In this document: in pieces, positions 8,770 through 17,864 of the stretch | Layout: each line of letters opens with the position of its first letter | Position numbering within the stretch: position 1 is the first letter of the stretch | Origin: an uncultured Phycisphaerae bacterium | GTDB lineage: Bacteria; Planctomycetota; Phycisphaerae; UBA1845; PWPN01 | Assembly: GCA_938005315.1 (NCBI GenBank) | Contig: CALLOB010000003.1 | Location: 1-64,000, forward strand | DNA: 64,000 bases | Reading direction: 5' to 3' | The notes under the pieces: generated by a model | Seen by the model: the letters and a program-made list of their open reading frames with translations, nothing else | What the model was told of the DNA's origin: nothing | The model's database searches: none | Made by a program: the position numbers and the translations under genes

Positions 8770-9801
8770 ATGGACCTGTCGCACGAGACGCTGTGCCTGA
8801 TCTGGTTCGTGCTGCTGGTCGTGCTGCTGACCGGCTACGCGATCCTGGACGGCTTCGACCTCGGGGTGGGCATCCTGCACCCGCTGGCCCGGGACGACCG
8901 CGAGCGGCGGATCCTGATGAACTCGATCGGGCCGCTGTGGGACGGCAACGAAGTCTGGCTGGTGACCTTCGGCGGGGCCATGTTCGCGGCCTTCCCCAAC
9001 GCTTACGCCACGATCTTCTCGGGCTTCTACACGGCCTTCATGGCCCTGCTGTTCGCCTTGATCTTCCGGGCGATCTCGATGGAGTTCCGCAGCAAGTGGA
9101 CGTCGCCGGCCTGGCGCCGGACCTGGGACGCCTGCTTCTTCGTCGGCAGCACGCTGGCCACGCTGCTGTTCGGCGTGGCGGTCGGCAACGCGATGATCGG
9201 CATCCCGGTCGGGGCGGACATGGAGTTCAAGGGCTCGCTGACGGACCTTCTGGGGCCCTATCCGCTGCTGACCGGGCTGTTCGCGGTGGCGATGTTCGCG
9301 ATGCACGGGGCGATCTACCTGCATCTCAAGACCGAGGGCGCCCTGCAGGAACGGGTCCGCGGCTGGATGTGGCACAGCTTCGGGCTCTTTCTGGTGCTCT
9401 ACATGCTGACCACGATCTACACCCTGGCGAAGGTGCCGCGGGCCACGGCCAATTTCGAGCACCACCCCTGGGCCTGGCTGATCGTTCTGGCCAACGTGCT
9501 GGCGATCGCCAACATCCCGCGCTCGATCTACCTGGACCGTCCGGGGCAGGCGTTCATCTCCTCGTGCCTGACGATCGCGGCGTTCACCTTCCTGTTCTCG
9601 ATCGCCCTGTTCCCGAACCTGGTGACCTCGAACCTCGGCGACGGACTGGATCTGACGATCTACAACGCGGCCTCGTCGGCCCGCACCCTGGGCATCATGC
9701 TGATCATCGCGATCATCGGCATGCCGTTCGTGCTCGCCTACACCGCCGTGATCTACTGGGTCTTCCGGGGCAAGGTCCAGATCGGCGAGCACAGCTACTG
9801 A
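8770..9801 (+). CDS. cydB: Cytochrome bd-type quinol oxidase subunit II
   Basis: 343 residues, about eight to nine transmembrane helices. It supports haem binding in CydA. The N-terminal signature GYAILDGFDLGVGIL and the GPLWDGNEVWL motif are typical and intact. It starts 3 nt after the cydA stop; the ribosome site GGAGGAG lies inside the end of cydA. Exonuclease III follows 22 nt downstream, so all four genes to hisN may share one transcript. Confidence 0.96.
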   Translation: MDLSHETLCLIWFVLLVVLLTGYAILDGFDLGVGILHPLARDDRERRILMNSIGPLWDGNEVWLVTFGGAMFAAFPNAYATIFSGFYTAFMALLFALIFRAISMEFRSKWTSPAWRRTWDACFFVGSTLATLLFGVAVGNAMIGIPVGADMEFKGSLTDLLGPYPLLTGLFAVAMFAMHGAIYLHLKTEGALQERVRGWMWHSFGLFLVLYMLTTIYTLAKVPRATANFEHHPWAWLIVLANVLAIANIPRSIYLDRPGQAFISSCLTIAAFTFLFSIALFPNLVTSNLGDGLDLTIYNAASSARTLGIMLIIAIIGMPFVLAYTAVIYWVFRGKVQIGEHSY

Positions 9802-9823
9802 TCCGCCCCCGGAGGCTCCGGGC

Positions 9824-10597
9824 ATGGTCATCGCGACCTGGAACGTCAACTCGATCCGCGCCCGGCTGGACCGACTGCGGGCCTGGCTCCAGCGGCGGCA
9901 GCCGGATGTGCTGTGCCTCCAGGAGCTCAAGGTGGTCGACGAGGCCTTCCCGGCCGGGCCGCTGCGGGAACTGGGCTACCACGCGGCGGTCCACGGCCAG
10001 AAGACCTACAACGGCGTGGCCATCCTCAGCCGCGCCGAGCCCCGGGAGGTCCACCGGGGCCTCGAGGACGACGACCCGCAGGCCCGGCTGATCTCCGCCC
10101 GCGTCGCCGGCGTGCGCGTGGTCAGCGTCTACGTCCCCAACGGCGAGACCGCCGGCTCCGAGAAGTACGCCTACAAACTGGCGTGGATGGAGCGTCTGCG
10201 GGACTGGCTCCGGCGGCGCTGCTCGCCCGACGAGCCGCTGGTGGTCTGCGGGGATTTCAACGTCGCCCCGGACGACCGCGACGTGGCCTTTCCGGACCTC
10301 TGGGCCGACAGCGTGCTGTGCCGGCCGGAGGTCCGGGAGGCGCTGGCCGGCATCCTGGCCTGGGGCCTGGAGGACGTCGTGCGCGGGCATCATCCCGAAG
10401 GCGGGGTATACTCCTGGTGGGACTACCGCATGCTGGCGTTCCCCCGGAACAACGGCCTGCGGATCGATCACATACTCGCGACGCCGGTGCTGGCCGGGCG
10501 CTGCACGTCGGCGGAGGTGGACCGTGACGAGCGCCGGGGAGACAAACCCTCCGATCACGCTCCGGTGATCGCGACCTTCCGGGAGGACCGCTCATGA
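9824..10597 (+). CDS. xth: Exodeoxyribonuclease III (AP endonuclease family)
   Basis: 257 residues; base-excision-repair nuclease of the Xth/ExoA branch. Family motifs in order: WNVNSIRARL at the N-terminus, LQELKV with the metal-binding Glu, NGVAILSR, GDFNVAPDDRD, RIDHIL, and the terminal SDHAPV with the catalytic Asp-His. All expected active-site residues are present. The start ATG 9824 follows GGAGGCTCCGGGC. It lies 22 nt after cydB and overlaps hisN by 4 nt, so it is part of the same plus-strand run. Confidence 0.95.
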   Translation: MVIATWNVNSIRARLDRLRAWLQRRQPDVLCLQELKVVDEAFPAGPLRELGYHAAVHGQKTYNGVAILSRAEPREVHRGLEDDDPQARLISARVAGVRVVSVYVPNGETAGSEKYAYKLAWMERLRDWLRRRCSPDEPLVVCGDFNVAPDDRDVAFPDLWADSVLCRPEVREALAGILAWGLEDVVRGHHPEGGVYSWWDYRMLAFPRNNGLRIDHILATPVLAGRCTSAEVDRDERRGDKPSDHAPVIATFREDRS

Positions 10598-11406
10598 TCG
10601 AGGATTCCGAGCCCGCCCCGCGGGACCTTTCCGAACGGCTGGAACTGGCGGTGGCCGTGGCCCGCGAGGCCGGCCTGCTGACGCTGGACTATTTCAACCG
10701 GCGGGGCCTGGACGTGCAGCGCAAGTCGGACGGCACGCCGGTCACCGTCGCCGATCGCCGGGCCGAGGAGCACATCCGCGAGCGCGTCGGCGCAGCCTTT
10801 CCCGACGACGCCATCCTCGGCGAGGAGATGCCCGAGAAGACCGGCGCCTCCGGCTACCGCTGGATCCTGGACCCCATCGACGGCACCAAGTCCTTCATCC
10901 AGGGCGTTCCGCTCTACGGCACGCTGGTCGGCGTCGAGTACGGTCGGGCGTGCGTGATCGGCGCGATCGTCATTCCCGCGCTGAACGAGTGCGTCTACGC
11001 CGCGCGGGGCTCGGGGGCCTGGCACGTCCGCGGTGATGCCGAGCCGGTGCCGGCGCGGGTGTCGGCGGTATCCGAGCTGGCCGAATCGGTCTTCTGCGTG
11101 ACCTCGGTCAACGCCTTCCACCAGGCGGGCCGGGCGGAGGCGTTCGAGCTCCTGCGCTCCACGTGCCGTCTCACGCGCGGCTGGGGCGACTGCTACGGCT
11201 ACCTGCTGGTGGCCACGGGCCGGGCCGAGCTGATGATCGACCCGGTGCTGAGCCTCTGGGACATGGCCGCTCTGCCGCCGATCCTCGAGGAGGCCGGGGG
11301 CACGTTCACCGACTGGACCGGCAAGCCCACGATCTACGGCGAGGAGGGCATCGGCAGCAACGGGCTGATCCTTGAGCAGGTGCTGGCGATCACCCGCGAC
11401 CGTTGA
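10594..11406 (+). CDS. hisN: Histidinol-phosphate phosphatase, inositol monophosphatase family
   Basis: 270 residues. The inositol-monophosphatase fold is shown by GEEMP, DPIDGTKSFIQGVPLYGTLVG (the metal-site DPIDGT) and WD in LSLWDMAALPPILEEAGG. The stretch GWGDCYGYLLVATGRAEL is characteristic of the HisN subgroup, which dephosphorylates L-histidinol phosphate in histidine synthesis. The related myo-inositol phosphatases are the alternative. The ATG overlaps the xth stop (ATGA), so the two are translationally coupled. hisF is in the same window (50.7 kb) but far away, so histidine genes are scattered here. Confidence 0.85.
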   Translation: MIEDSEPAPRDLSERLELAVAVAREAGLLTLDYFNRRGLDVQRKSDGTPVTVADRRAEEHIRERVGAAFPDDAILGEEMPEKTGASGYRWILDPIDGTKSFIQGVPLYGTLVGVEYGRACVIGAIVIPALNECVYAARGSGAWHVRGDAEPVPARVSAVSELAESVFCVTSVNAFHQAGRAEAFELLRSTCRLTRGWGDCYGYLLVATGRAELMIDPVLSLWDMAALPPILEEAGGTFTDWTGKPTIYGEEGIGSNGLILEQVLAITRDR

Positions 11407-11429
11407 TGCCGCCGGTCCGGAAGCGTCTC

Positions 11430-12872
11430 TCAGAGCACCGGTGAGGCCAGGCGGGCCAGGCCCATCAGAATCCCCTCCAGCGGCGGATGCCTGATCGCGT
11501 CGCGCAGCCTTACCGGCCGGGCGCCGGCTTTGAGCGTCTCGAAGTCGGCGTGCAGCTCCTCGGCCAGGGCCCGGCTGTACAACAGCGTGCTGAGCTCGAA
11601 GTTGGTCCGGAAGCTGCGCTCGTCCATGTTGGCCGAGCCGACCATCGCCCACTCCCGATCGACGATCATCACCTTGGAGTGCAGCATGATCCGGTCGTGC
11701 TCGAAGATCTCCACGCCCGCCCGGCACAGGTCGGCGTAGTATCCCCGGCCGGCCCAGAGGACCACGCGGTGGTCGGTGCGGGCGGGAATCATCAGCCGTA
11801 CGCGGACCCCGCGATAGGCCGCCGACTGCAACGCCAGCACCATCGTCGCGTCGGGAACGAAGTAGGGGGTGATGATCTCCAGCTCGGTGCGGGCGGCGCC
11901 GACCGCCGCGAAGAGCATCTGGTGCATGATCGGCGCGTCCTGGTCCGGCCCCGAGGGCACGATCTGCACCACGTGCCTGCCGTCGGCCCGGGGCTCGGGA
12001 AAATAGCGCTCGCTGAGCAGGCGTTCGCCGGTGGTGTAGTGCCAGTCCTCCGCGAACACGTCCTGCAGGTGGAGCACCGCCGGTCCGGTGATCCGCATGT
12101 GCGTGTCGCGCCAGGGACCGTATTTCTCGAGCCGCCCCCGGTACTCGTCCCCGATGTTCTTGCTGCCGGTGAAGCCCGTCAGGCCGTCGATCACCACGAT
12201 CTTGCGGTGGTTGCGGTAGTTGACCCGCCACCGGCCGCGCAGCGGAATCATCGGCAGGGCGAAGGCCACCTTCACGCCGGCCTCGAGCATCGGCCGGACG
12301 AAGGACCGCCCCAGCCGCCAGCAGCCGATGTAGTCCAGCAGCAGGCGGCACTCGACGCCGGCCCGGGCCCGGCCGATCAGCAGGTCGCGGATCATGCGGC
12401 CGGTCTCATCCGGCTGGAAGATGTAGTATTCCAGATGGATCGAGCGTGCGGCCGACTCGATGCCCTGCTGCAGCGCGGTGAAGACCGGCTCGGGCTCGTG
12501 GTAGAGCACCACCTCGTTGCCCCGCGTGGCCGGGAAGTCCGTCAGCCGCCGGGCCAGGCGCATCATGTTGTCCAGCCAGGCGGCCGGTTCGCCGGGGCTC
12601 GCCGCCCCGTGCAGCCGGTCCTGCAACAGCCGCGAGGCGCAGCGGCCCAGGCGGCGCCGGCGCCGGCGACGTCGGCGATGGTGCCAGCGGCGCCGCGGTT
12701 CCCCGAACGCCAGGTACAGCAGCAGGCCCAGGTAGGGCAGCAGAACCAGCGCCAGGATCCAGGCCAGCATGGTGCGCGGGTCGCGCGGGCGGATCAGCAT
12801 GCGCACGATGATCCACGCGACGATCAGCTCGTCCAGCAGCAGCAGCGCCGTCCATGGGCTGATGAAGGGCAT
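11430..12872 (-). CDS. cls: Cardiolipin synthase (phospholipase D family)
   Basis: About 480 residues from the ATG at 12872 (MPFISPWTALLLLDELIVAW). The longer frame to 12989 runs into the upstream gene and lacks a leader. Two N-terminal membrane helices (about 6-28 and 38-60) are followed by a basic stretch. Two HKD motifs are complete: HRKIVVIDG with downstream GSKNIGDEY, and HSKVMIVDREW with GSANMDERS. This is the standard ClsA-type layout that makes cardiolipin from two phosphatidylglycerols at the inner membrane. It lies 28 nt downstream of the URO-D-like gene on the same strand and converges with hisN. Confidence 0.9.
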   Translation of the reverse strand: MPFISPWTALLLLDELIVAWIIVRMLIRPRDPRTMLAWILALVLLPYLGLLLYLAFGEPRRRWHHRRRRRRRRRLGRCASRLLQDRLHGAASPGEPAAWLDNMMRLARRLTDFPATRGNEVVLYHEPEPVFTALQQGIESAARSIHLEYYIFQPDETGRMIRDLLIGRARAGVECRLLLDYIGCWRLGRSFVRPMLEAGVKVAFALPMIPLRGRWRVNYRNHRKIVVIDGLTGFTGSKNIGDEYRGRLEKYGPWRDTHMRITGPAVLHLQDVFAEDWHYTTGERLLSERYFPEPRADGRHVVQIVPSGPDQDAPIMHQMLFAAVGAARTELEIITPYFVPDATMVLALQSAAYRGVRVRLMIPARTDHRVVLWAGRGYYADLCRAGVEIFEHDRIMLHSKVMIVDREWAMVGSANMDERSFRTNFELSTLLYSRALAEELHADFETLKAGARPVRLRDAIRHPPLEGILMGLARLASPVL

Positions 12873-12900
12873 GTCTTGGTGCCCGGCGGCGGTCCGGGTC

Positions 12901-13995
12901 TCAGTATATCGGCTCCCGCCGGCGGCGGATACCGGCATCGGCCAGGGCGCGGTGGAGGCGTACCGCGTTTTCGGCCCGCTGCCCGGCATCCAGGTGGTAC
13001 TGGATCTCCAGCGGGCCGCCGGCGTTGGCCTCCAGCGTCCGCCGCACCCAGGCGTCCACTTCCGACGGCCGGGCCTCGGTCAGCAGCCGGTTGTCGGGCA
13101 GCAGATCCACCCGCAGCATGCCGAATCGCTGCCGCAACGCCGTCAGGCTGGTGCCGCCCCCGACGTTCAGGCAGGCCAGGGGCTCGATCGCGGCGAAAAC
13201 TTCCAGCAGATTGTCGGACCGTCCGCAGGAATGCAGCCGCACCGGTCCGGTTTCACGGGCCAGACGGCAGGTCGGCTCCAGCACGAAGTCGCGGAAACGC
13301 CCCGGCCCGATCATGCCCGCCGAACACTCGCCGACGTGCAGACCGGTCACGGTCATGCCCGCAGCCTTCGAGAAAAGCCGGATCAGTCGGGCGTAAGCCT
13401 CGGCCAGGGCTTCCAGGGCCGCCCGGGCATACGGTGGATCATCGGTCATCTGCAGCAGGAACTCCTGCCCGGCGAGCTTGACCGCCGTGGTCAGCAGGCC
13501 GTGAATCGTCGCCCGGCCGGTGGCGTCCCAGAAGAACGGCGGCACGACGACGTGGGTCCGGCCGAAGGTCTCCCTGGCCCGCAGCACCTGCTCCAGGAAC
13601 ATGGAAAACGGCCAGGTGGCCGCCCAGTCCGTCGCCTCCAGCCGATCGGGAATCCGTGATCCCGCCAGAGGCGCCGAGGCGATGTCGGGGTCCTTGTCGC
13701 CCGGGAACACCAGCGGCGCGCCCAGGGCCGCGCCCAGCAGGAGGTTCGGCTGCAGCCCGCCGATCAGCACCACCGGCCGCCGCCGCCCCTCGACCTGCAC
13801 GAGGCTGGCCTCCAGGACGTAGATCGGCAGGTCCGGGAAGCGGCTGGCGACGTATTCCTGCAGGATCCGCTCGCGCCGCAGCCGCGCGGAGGGATCCGTG
13901 AAGAAAGCCTCGTCGAAGACGAAGCCGCCCTCGGCGTGCAGCCAGCCGAAACTGACGCTGCCGGCCACGGCGATGCCGTCGATCGCGGTCGACAT
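12901..13995 (-). CDS. Uroporphyrinogen decarboxylase (URO-D) superfamily protein
   Basis: 364 residues. The URO-D/MtaA/CmuA fold is suggested by TGLHVGECSAGMIGP, by the HSCGRS motif (a zinc-binding H-x-C-G in the methyltransferase branch) and by the C-terminal IQYHLDAG region. It lacks the arginine-rich N-terminal substrate motif of HemE and the overall pattern is that of planctomycete paralogues of unknown substrate, so it should not be called hemE. Corrinoid-dependent methyl transfer is one possibility. It is followed 28 nt later by cls. Confidence 0.7.
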   Translation of the reverse strand: MSTAIDGIAVAGSVSFGWLHAEGGFVFDEAFFTDPSARLRRERILQEYVASRFPDLPIYVLEASLVQVEGRRRPVVLIGGLQPNLLLGAALGAPLVFPGDKDPDIASAPLAGSRIPDRLEATDWAATWPFSMFLEQVLRARETFGRTHVVVPPFFWDATGRATIHGLLTTAVKLAGQEFLLQMTDDPPYARAALEALAEAYARLIRLFSKAAGMTVTGLHVGECSAGMIGPGRFRDFVLEPTCRLARETGPVRLHSCGRSDNLLEVFAAIEPLACLNVGGGTSLTALRQRFGMLRVDLLPDNRLLTEARPSEVDAWVRRTLEANAGGPLEIQYHLDAGQRAENAVRLHRALADAGIRRRREPIY

Positions 13996-14181
13996 GAGTT
14001 ACCCTCGTCCGGCCGGCCGCCGTCGCGGACGTGTCGCCGACATGTCGCCGGGCCGGTCGCAGCTCCGTCCGCAGGTCCGGGGGATTGTACCGCCGGTCAA
14101 GCGCCGCACCTACCGTTCCGGCGGGACTTCCATGCGGTCCGCGTCTTTCGCCCGCGTCCCCGGAACACCGCACGGACGGGC

Positions 14182-14210
14182 TTGGGACGTCTCCGGCCAG
14201 GTGGTATCAT
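14182..14210 (+). promoter_or_regulatory. Candidate promoter for leuS
   Basis: TTGGGA (14182-14187), 17 nt, TATCAT (14205-14210) with optimal spacing; transcription would start about 70 nt before leuS. The rest of the 293-nt gap (13996-14288) shows nothing else. Confidence 0.55.
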
Positions 14211-14288
14211 GCCGACTCCCCCGGGCGGCGGGCCGGCGATGCGCGTCGCGCCGACAGGGGTCTTGCGGAATCGAGGCAAAGGCAGCCG

Positions 14289-17171
14289 ATGGATCCATCA
14301 CCCGGCCGATACGACTTCACCGCCATCGAAGCCAGGTGGCAGAGCTTCTGGGCGGAGCATCAGACCTTCCGCACGCCGCAGCCGGGTGCGCCGGGCTTCG
14401 ACCCGGCCCGCCCCAAGCTCTACGTGCTGGACATGTTTCCCTATCCCAGCGGCGTCGGGCTGCATGTCGGCCATCCGCTGGGCTACATCGCCACCGATAT
14501 CTACGCCCGTTTCATGCGCATGCGCGGCTACAACGTGCTGCATCCCATGGGGTATGACGCCTTCGGGCTGCCGGCCGAGCAGTACGCGGTCGAGCACGGC
14601 GTGCCGCCGGCTGAAACCACCCGCCGCAACATCGACAACATGCGGGCCCAGCTTCAGCGGCTCGGGATGGGCTACGACTGGAGCCGCGAGATCGCCACCA
14701 CCGACGTGGAGTACTACCGCTGGACGCAGTGGATCTTCCTGCAGCTCTACAACAGCTGGTTCGACCCGTCGGTCCAGGCCGCCCGGCCGATCGCCGAGCT
14801 GGAGCACAAGCTCGAGCAGGAGCATCTGCTGGTCGACTTCAACGGCGAGCCGGTGCCGGCCTTCGACCGCGGCATGCAGGAGGTCTACGGGGATCCGATC
14901 GGCACGCGGCGCTGGGCGGAACTCACCCCGGCCGAGCGGCGCGCGGTTCTCGACGGCCAGCGGCTGGCCTATCTCGACGAGGTGGCGGTCAACTGGTGCC
15001 CGGCGCTGGGCACGGTGCTGGCCAACGAGGAGGTGACCAACGAGGGCCGCAGCGACCGCGGCAACCACCCCGTCTATCGCCGGCCGCTGCGCCAGTGGAT
15101 GCTTCGCATCACGGCTTATGCCCGCCGCCTGGAGGAGGAGCTGGACCTGGTCGACTGGCCCGAGCCGATCAAGCTCATGCAGCGCAACTGGATCGGCCGA
15201 AGCGAGGGTGCCGAGGTCGATTTCCCGCTGGCCGACGGCGACGAGGCCATCCGCGTCTACACCACGCGTCCCGATACGCTTTTCGGGGCCACCTACATGG
15301 TGCTGGCCCCCGAGCACGAGCTGGTCGAGCGGATCACCACGCCGGATCAGCGGGCGGCGGTGCAGGCCTACGTGGCCGCCGCGGCCGCCCGCAGCGAGCT
15401 GGACCGCACGGCCGACACGAAGGAAAAGACCGGCGTGTGGACCGGGGCTTACGCGATCAACCCGGTCAACGGGCAGCGCATTCCGGTGTGGGTGGCCGAC
15501 TACGTGCTGATGGGCTACGGCACCGGCGCGATCATGGCCGTGCCGGCGCATGACACCCGCGACTTCGAGTTCGCCCGGGCCTTCGGGTTGCCGGTCGTGC
15601 AGGTGGTCGAGCCGCCGCCGGGCGTGGACTGGCGCGGCTACACCGGCGACGGCACGGCCGTGAATTCGGGACCTTTCGACGGCCTGCCGACGCCCGAGTT
15701 CAAGCGCCGGATCACCGAGTGGCTCCAGGAGCGGCGCATCGGGCGCCGGGCGGTGCAGTACAAGCTGCGAGACTGGCTGTTCAGCCGGCAGCGTTACTGG
15801 GGCGAGCCTTTCCCGATCGTTCACGACCTGGACACCGGCGAGACTTTCGCGCTGGACGCATGCGAGCTGCCGGTCGAACTGCCGCACATCGACGACTACC
15901 GCCCGCAGGCCTCGGAGGACCCGATGGCCCCGCCGGCCCCGCCGCTGGGCCGGGCGAAGGACTGGGCCGAAGTCCGCGGCTGGGTGACCGACCGGGGCGC
16001 GGTGCGGCTGCTGCGGCCCGGCGCCGAGCCTCCGGCCGGCGCCGCGATCCGGCGCTTCCGGCGCGAGCTGAACACCATGCCGCAGTGGGCCGGATCCTGC
16101 TGGTATTACCTGCGCTACCTGGACAACCGCAACGCCGAGGCCTTCGTCGATCCCGGCATCGAGCGCTACTGGATGGCCTCCGGCCCGCTCAACAGGGCCG
16201 GCGGGGTGGACCTCTACGTCGGCGGCGCCGAGCACGCGGTTCTGCACCTGCTGTACGCCCGCTTCTGGCACAAGGTGCTGTACGACCTGGGTTACGTCAG
16301 CTCGCCCGAGCCGTTCGGCCGGCTTTTCAACCAGGGCTACATCCAGGCCTACGCCTACCAGGACGCCCGCGGCATGTACGTGCCGGTGGAGGACGTCGAG
16401 GAGCATACCGAGGACGGTAAGGTCGTCTGCCGCCGCAGGTCCACCGGCGAGCCGCTGACCCGCAGCCTGGGCAAGATGGGCAAGAGCCTCAAGAACGCCG
16501 TGGCCCCCGACGACATCTGCCGCGCCTACGGGGCCGACACGCTGCGGGCCTACGAGATGTACATGGGGCCGCTGGAGGCCAGCAAGCCCTGGAGCACGCG
16601 CGACATCGTCGGCCTGAGCCGCTTCATCCACGCGGTCTGGAAGCGCTTCGTCGCCGAGGACGGCTCGTTGAAGGTCCGCGATGAGCCGGTCGACGAGGCC
16701 TTGCGGCGGCTGCTGCACCGGACCGTCCGCAAGGTCACCGCGGACATGGAGAACCTGCGGTTCAACACCGCCATCGCCGCGCTGATCGAGCTGAACAACG
16801 CCCTCAAGGGCGAGGGCATCGCCCGCGAGGCGGCCGAGCCGCTGCTCAAGATGCTCGCGCCGGTCGCCCCGCACCTGGCCGAGGAACTCTGGCAGCGCAT
16901 GCAGGGCCCCGCCTGGCGCGGCTCCATCGCCGATGAGCCCTGGCCGGCGTGGGACGACAGCCTGTGCGTCGAGGCCGAGGTGGAGATCCCCGTCCAGGTC
17001 AACGGCAAGGTGCGTTCGCGGATCACGCTGCCGGCCGCGGCGGCCGGGGACGCCGCGGCCATGGAAGAGGCCGCCCGCAACGACGAACGCGTCCGGCGGG
17101 AGATCGCCGGCAAGACGGTCCGCAAGGTCGTCTGCGTGCCGGGCAGGATGGTCAACATCGTGGCCAGCTGA
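14289..17171 (+). CDS. leuS: Leucyl-tRNA synthetase
   Basis: 960 residues; charges tRNA-Leu. The HIGH motif reads HVGH (GLHVGHPLGYIATDIYA) and KMSKS reads KMGKS (LGKMGKSLKNAVAPDD), the subtype pair also seen in actinobacterial enzymes. The CP1 editing domain (about 230-440) carries TTRPDTLFGATYMVLAPEHE and GYGTGAIMAVPAHD, so proofreading should be intact. A zinc-ribbon-like region is not obvious. The anticodon-binding and C-terminal domains follow (residues 780-960). The ATG at 14289 is preceded by GAGGCAAAGG; the upstream in-frame extension to 14031 overlaps the promoter and is not expected to be translated. Confidence 0.96.
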   Translation: MDPSPGRYDFTAIEARWQSFWAEHQTFRTPQPGAPGFDPARPKLYVLDMFPYPSGVGLHVGHPLGYIATDIYARFMRMRGYNVLHPMGYDAFGLPAEQYAVEHGVPPAETTRRNIDNMRAQLQRLGMGYDWSREIATTDVEYYRWTQWIFLQLYNSWFDPSVQAARPIAELEHKLEQEHLLVDFNGEPVPAFDRGMQEVYGDPIGTRRWAELTPAERRAVLDGQRLAYLDEVAVNWCPALGTVLANEEVTNEGRSDRGNHPVYRRPLRQWMLRITAYARRLEEELDLVDWPEPIKLMQRNWIGRSEGAEVDFPLADGDEAIRVYTTRPDTLFGATYMVLAPEHELVERITTPDQRAAVQAYVAAAAARSELDRTADTKEKTGVWTGAYAINPVNGQRIPVWVADYVLMGYGTGAIMAVPAHDTRDFEFARAFGLPVVQVVEPPPGVDWRGYTGDGTAVNSGPFDGLPTPEFKRRITEWLQERRIGRRAVQYKLRDWLFSRQRYWGEPFPIVHDLDTGETFALDACELPVELPHIDDYRPQASEDPMAPPAPPLGRAKDWAEVRGWVTDRGAVRLLRPGAEPPAGAAIRRFRRELNTMPQWAGSCWYYLRYLDNRNAEAFVDPGIERYWMASGPLNRAGGVDLYVGGAEHAVLHLLYARFWHKVLYDLGYVSSPEPFGRLFNQGYIQAYAYQDARGMYVPVEDVEEHTEDGKVVCRRRSTGEPLTRSLGKMGKSLKNAVAPDDICRAYGADTLRAYEMYMGPLEASKPWSTRDIVGLSRFIHAVWKRFVAEDGSLKVRDEPVDEALRRLLHRTVRKVTADMENLRFNTAIAALIELNNALKGEGIAREAAEPLLKMLAPVAPHLAEELWQRMQGPAWRGSIADEPWPAWDDSLCVEAEVEIPVQVNGKVRSRITLPAAAAGDAAAMEEAARNDERVRREIAGKTVRKVVCVPGRMVNIVAS

Positions 17172-17247
17172 GCCCGCCAGACCGCCGCCGCCGCAGGGCC
17201 GGCACGCGACGGGGGAGGCATCGCGGCCGCGACATGGGGCAGGCGTC

Positions 17248-17820
17248 ATGGCCCTGGAGGTCGAAGCCAAGTTCCGGTCCGACCCGGTGCTGAACAGCGA
17301 CATGCCGCGCCGGCTCGCCGGGGCGGGGGGGCGCTTCCTCCGCCGCGTGCTGGAGATCAACCGCATCTTCGACAGCCCCGGCCGCGATCTGCTGAGCCGC
17401 GGCTGCGGCCTGCGGATCCGCGCGTACCGCCAGGTGGAGGGGGATCCCGCGCCCGCGACGCTGACCTACAAGGGCCCGCGGCAGGCCGGGCCGCTCAAGA
17501 GCCGCCGGGAGATCGAAACCGGCCTGGACGACCCGGCCGCGGCCGCCGGGATCCTGGCGGCCCTGGGTTTCGTCGAGGCGGTGAGCTTCCAGAAGCGTCG
17601 GGCGAGCTGGGTCCTGGGGAATTGCACCGTCGAGCTGGATGAAGTGCCTTATTTAGGTCATTTTATCGAGATCGAAGGCCCCGACGAGCCATCCGTGCTG
17701 GCGACCGGGGATGCGCTCGGGCTGGCCGGGATTCCCGTGGAGCCCCGAAGCTACGTCGCCCTGCTGGCGGAGTGGTGCCGGCAGCACGACCGGCCGCCGG
17801 TGGGCATCGCCTTCGAGTGA
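17248..17820 (+). CDS. CYTH-domain protein (CyaB/thiamine-triphosphatase-like)
   Basis: 190 residues. The diagnostic E-x-E-x-K motif is at the very N-terminus (MALEVEAKF), which fixes the start at 17248. Further family features are RIRAYR, LTYKGPRQAG, KSRREIET, FQKRRASW and the acidic ELDEVPYLGHFIEIEG strand. CYTH proteins line a tunnel with these charges and act on triphosphates (class IV adenylate cyclase, thiamine or tripolyphosphatase). Which of these applies cannot be read. It lies 76 nt after leuS in the same direction and converges with the RdgC-like gene. Confidence 0.85.
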   Translation: MALEVEAKFRSDPVLNSDMPRRLAGAGGRFLRRVLEINRIFDSPGRDLLSRGCGLRIRAYRQVEGDPAPATLTYKGPRQAGPLKSRREIETGLDDPAAAAGILAALGFVEAVSFQKRRASWVLGNCTVELDEVPYLGHFIEIEGPDEPSVLATGDALGLAGIPVEPRSYVALLAEWCRQHDRPPVGIAFE

Positions 17821-17838
17821 ACACGCGCATCCCCGCAG

Positions 17839-17864
17839 CCGCCGGCGTCAGCTCACCGCCGGCG
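17839..17864. terminator. Possible bidirectional terminator hairpin
   Basis: Two copies of CCGCCGGCG at 17839-17847 and 17856-17864 can pair through the self-complementary CGCCGGCG. They lie where the CYTH gene and the RdgC-like gene converge, across the latter's stop codon. There is no T tract, so the role is uncertain. Confidence 0.3.

Noticed and set aside
12901-13995. hemE (uroporphyrinogen decarboxylase)
   Set aside because: The HxCG motif and missing N-terminal substrate-binding arginines point to the methyltransferase-like branch of the superfamily, not haem synthesis.
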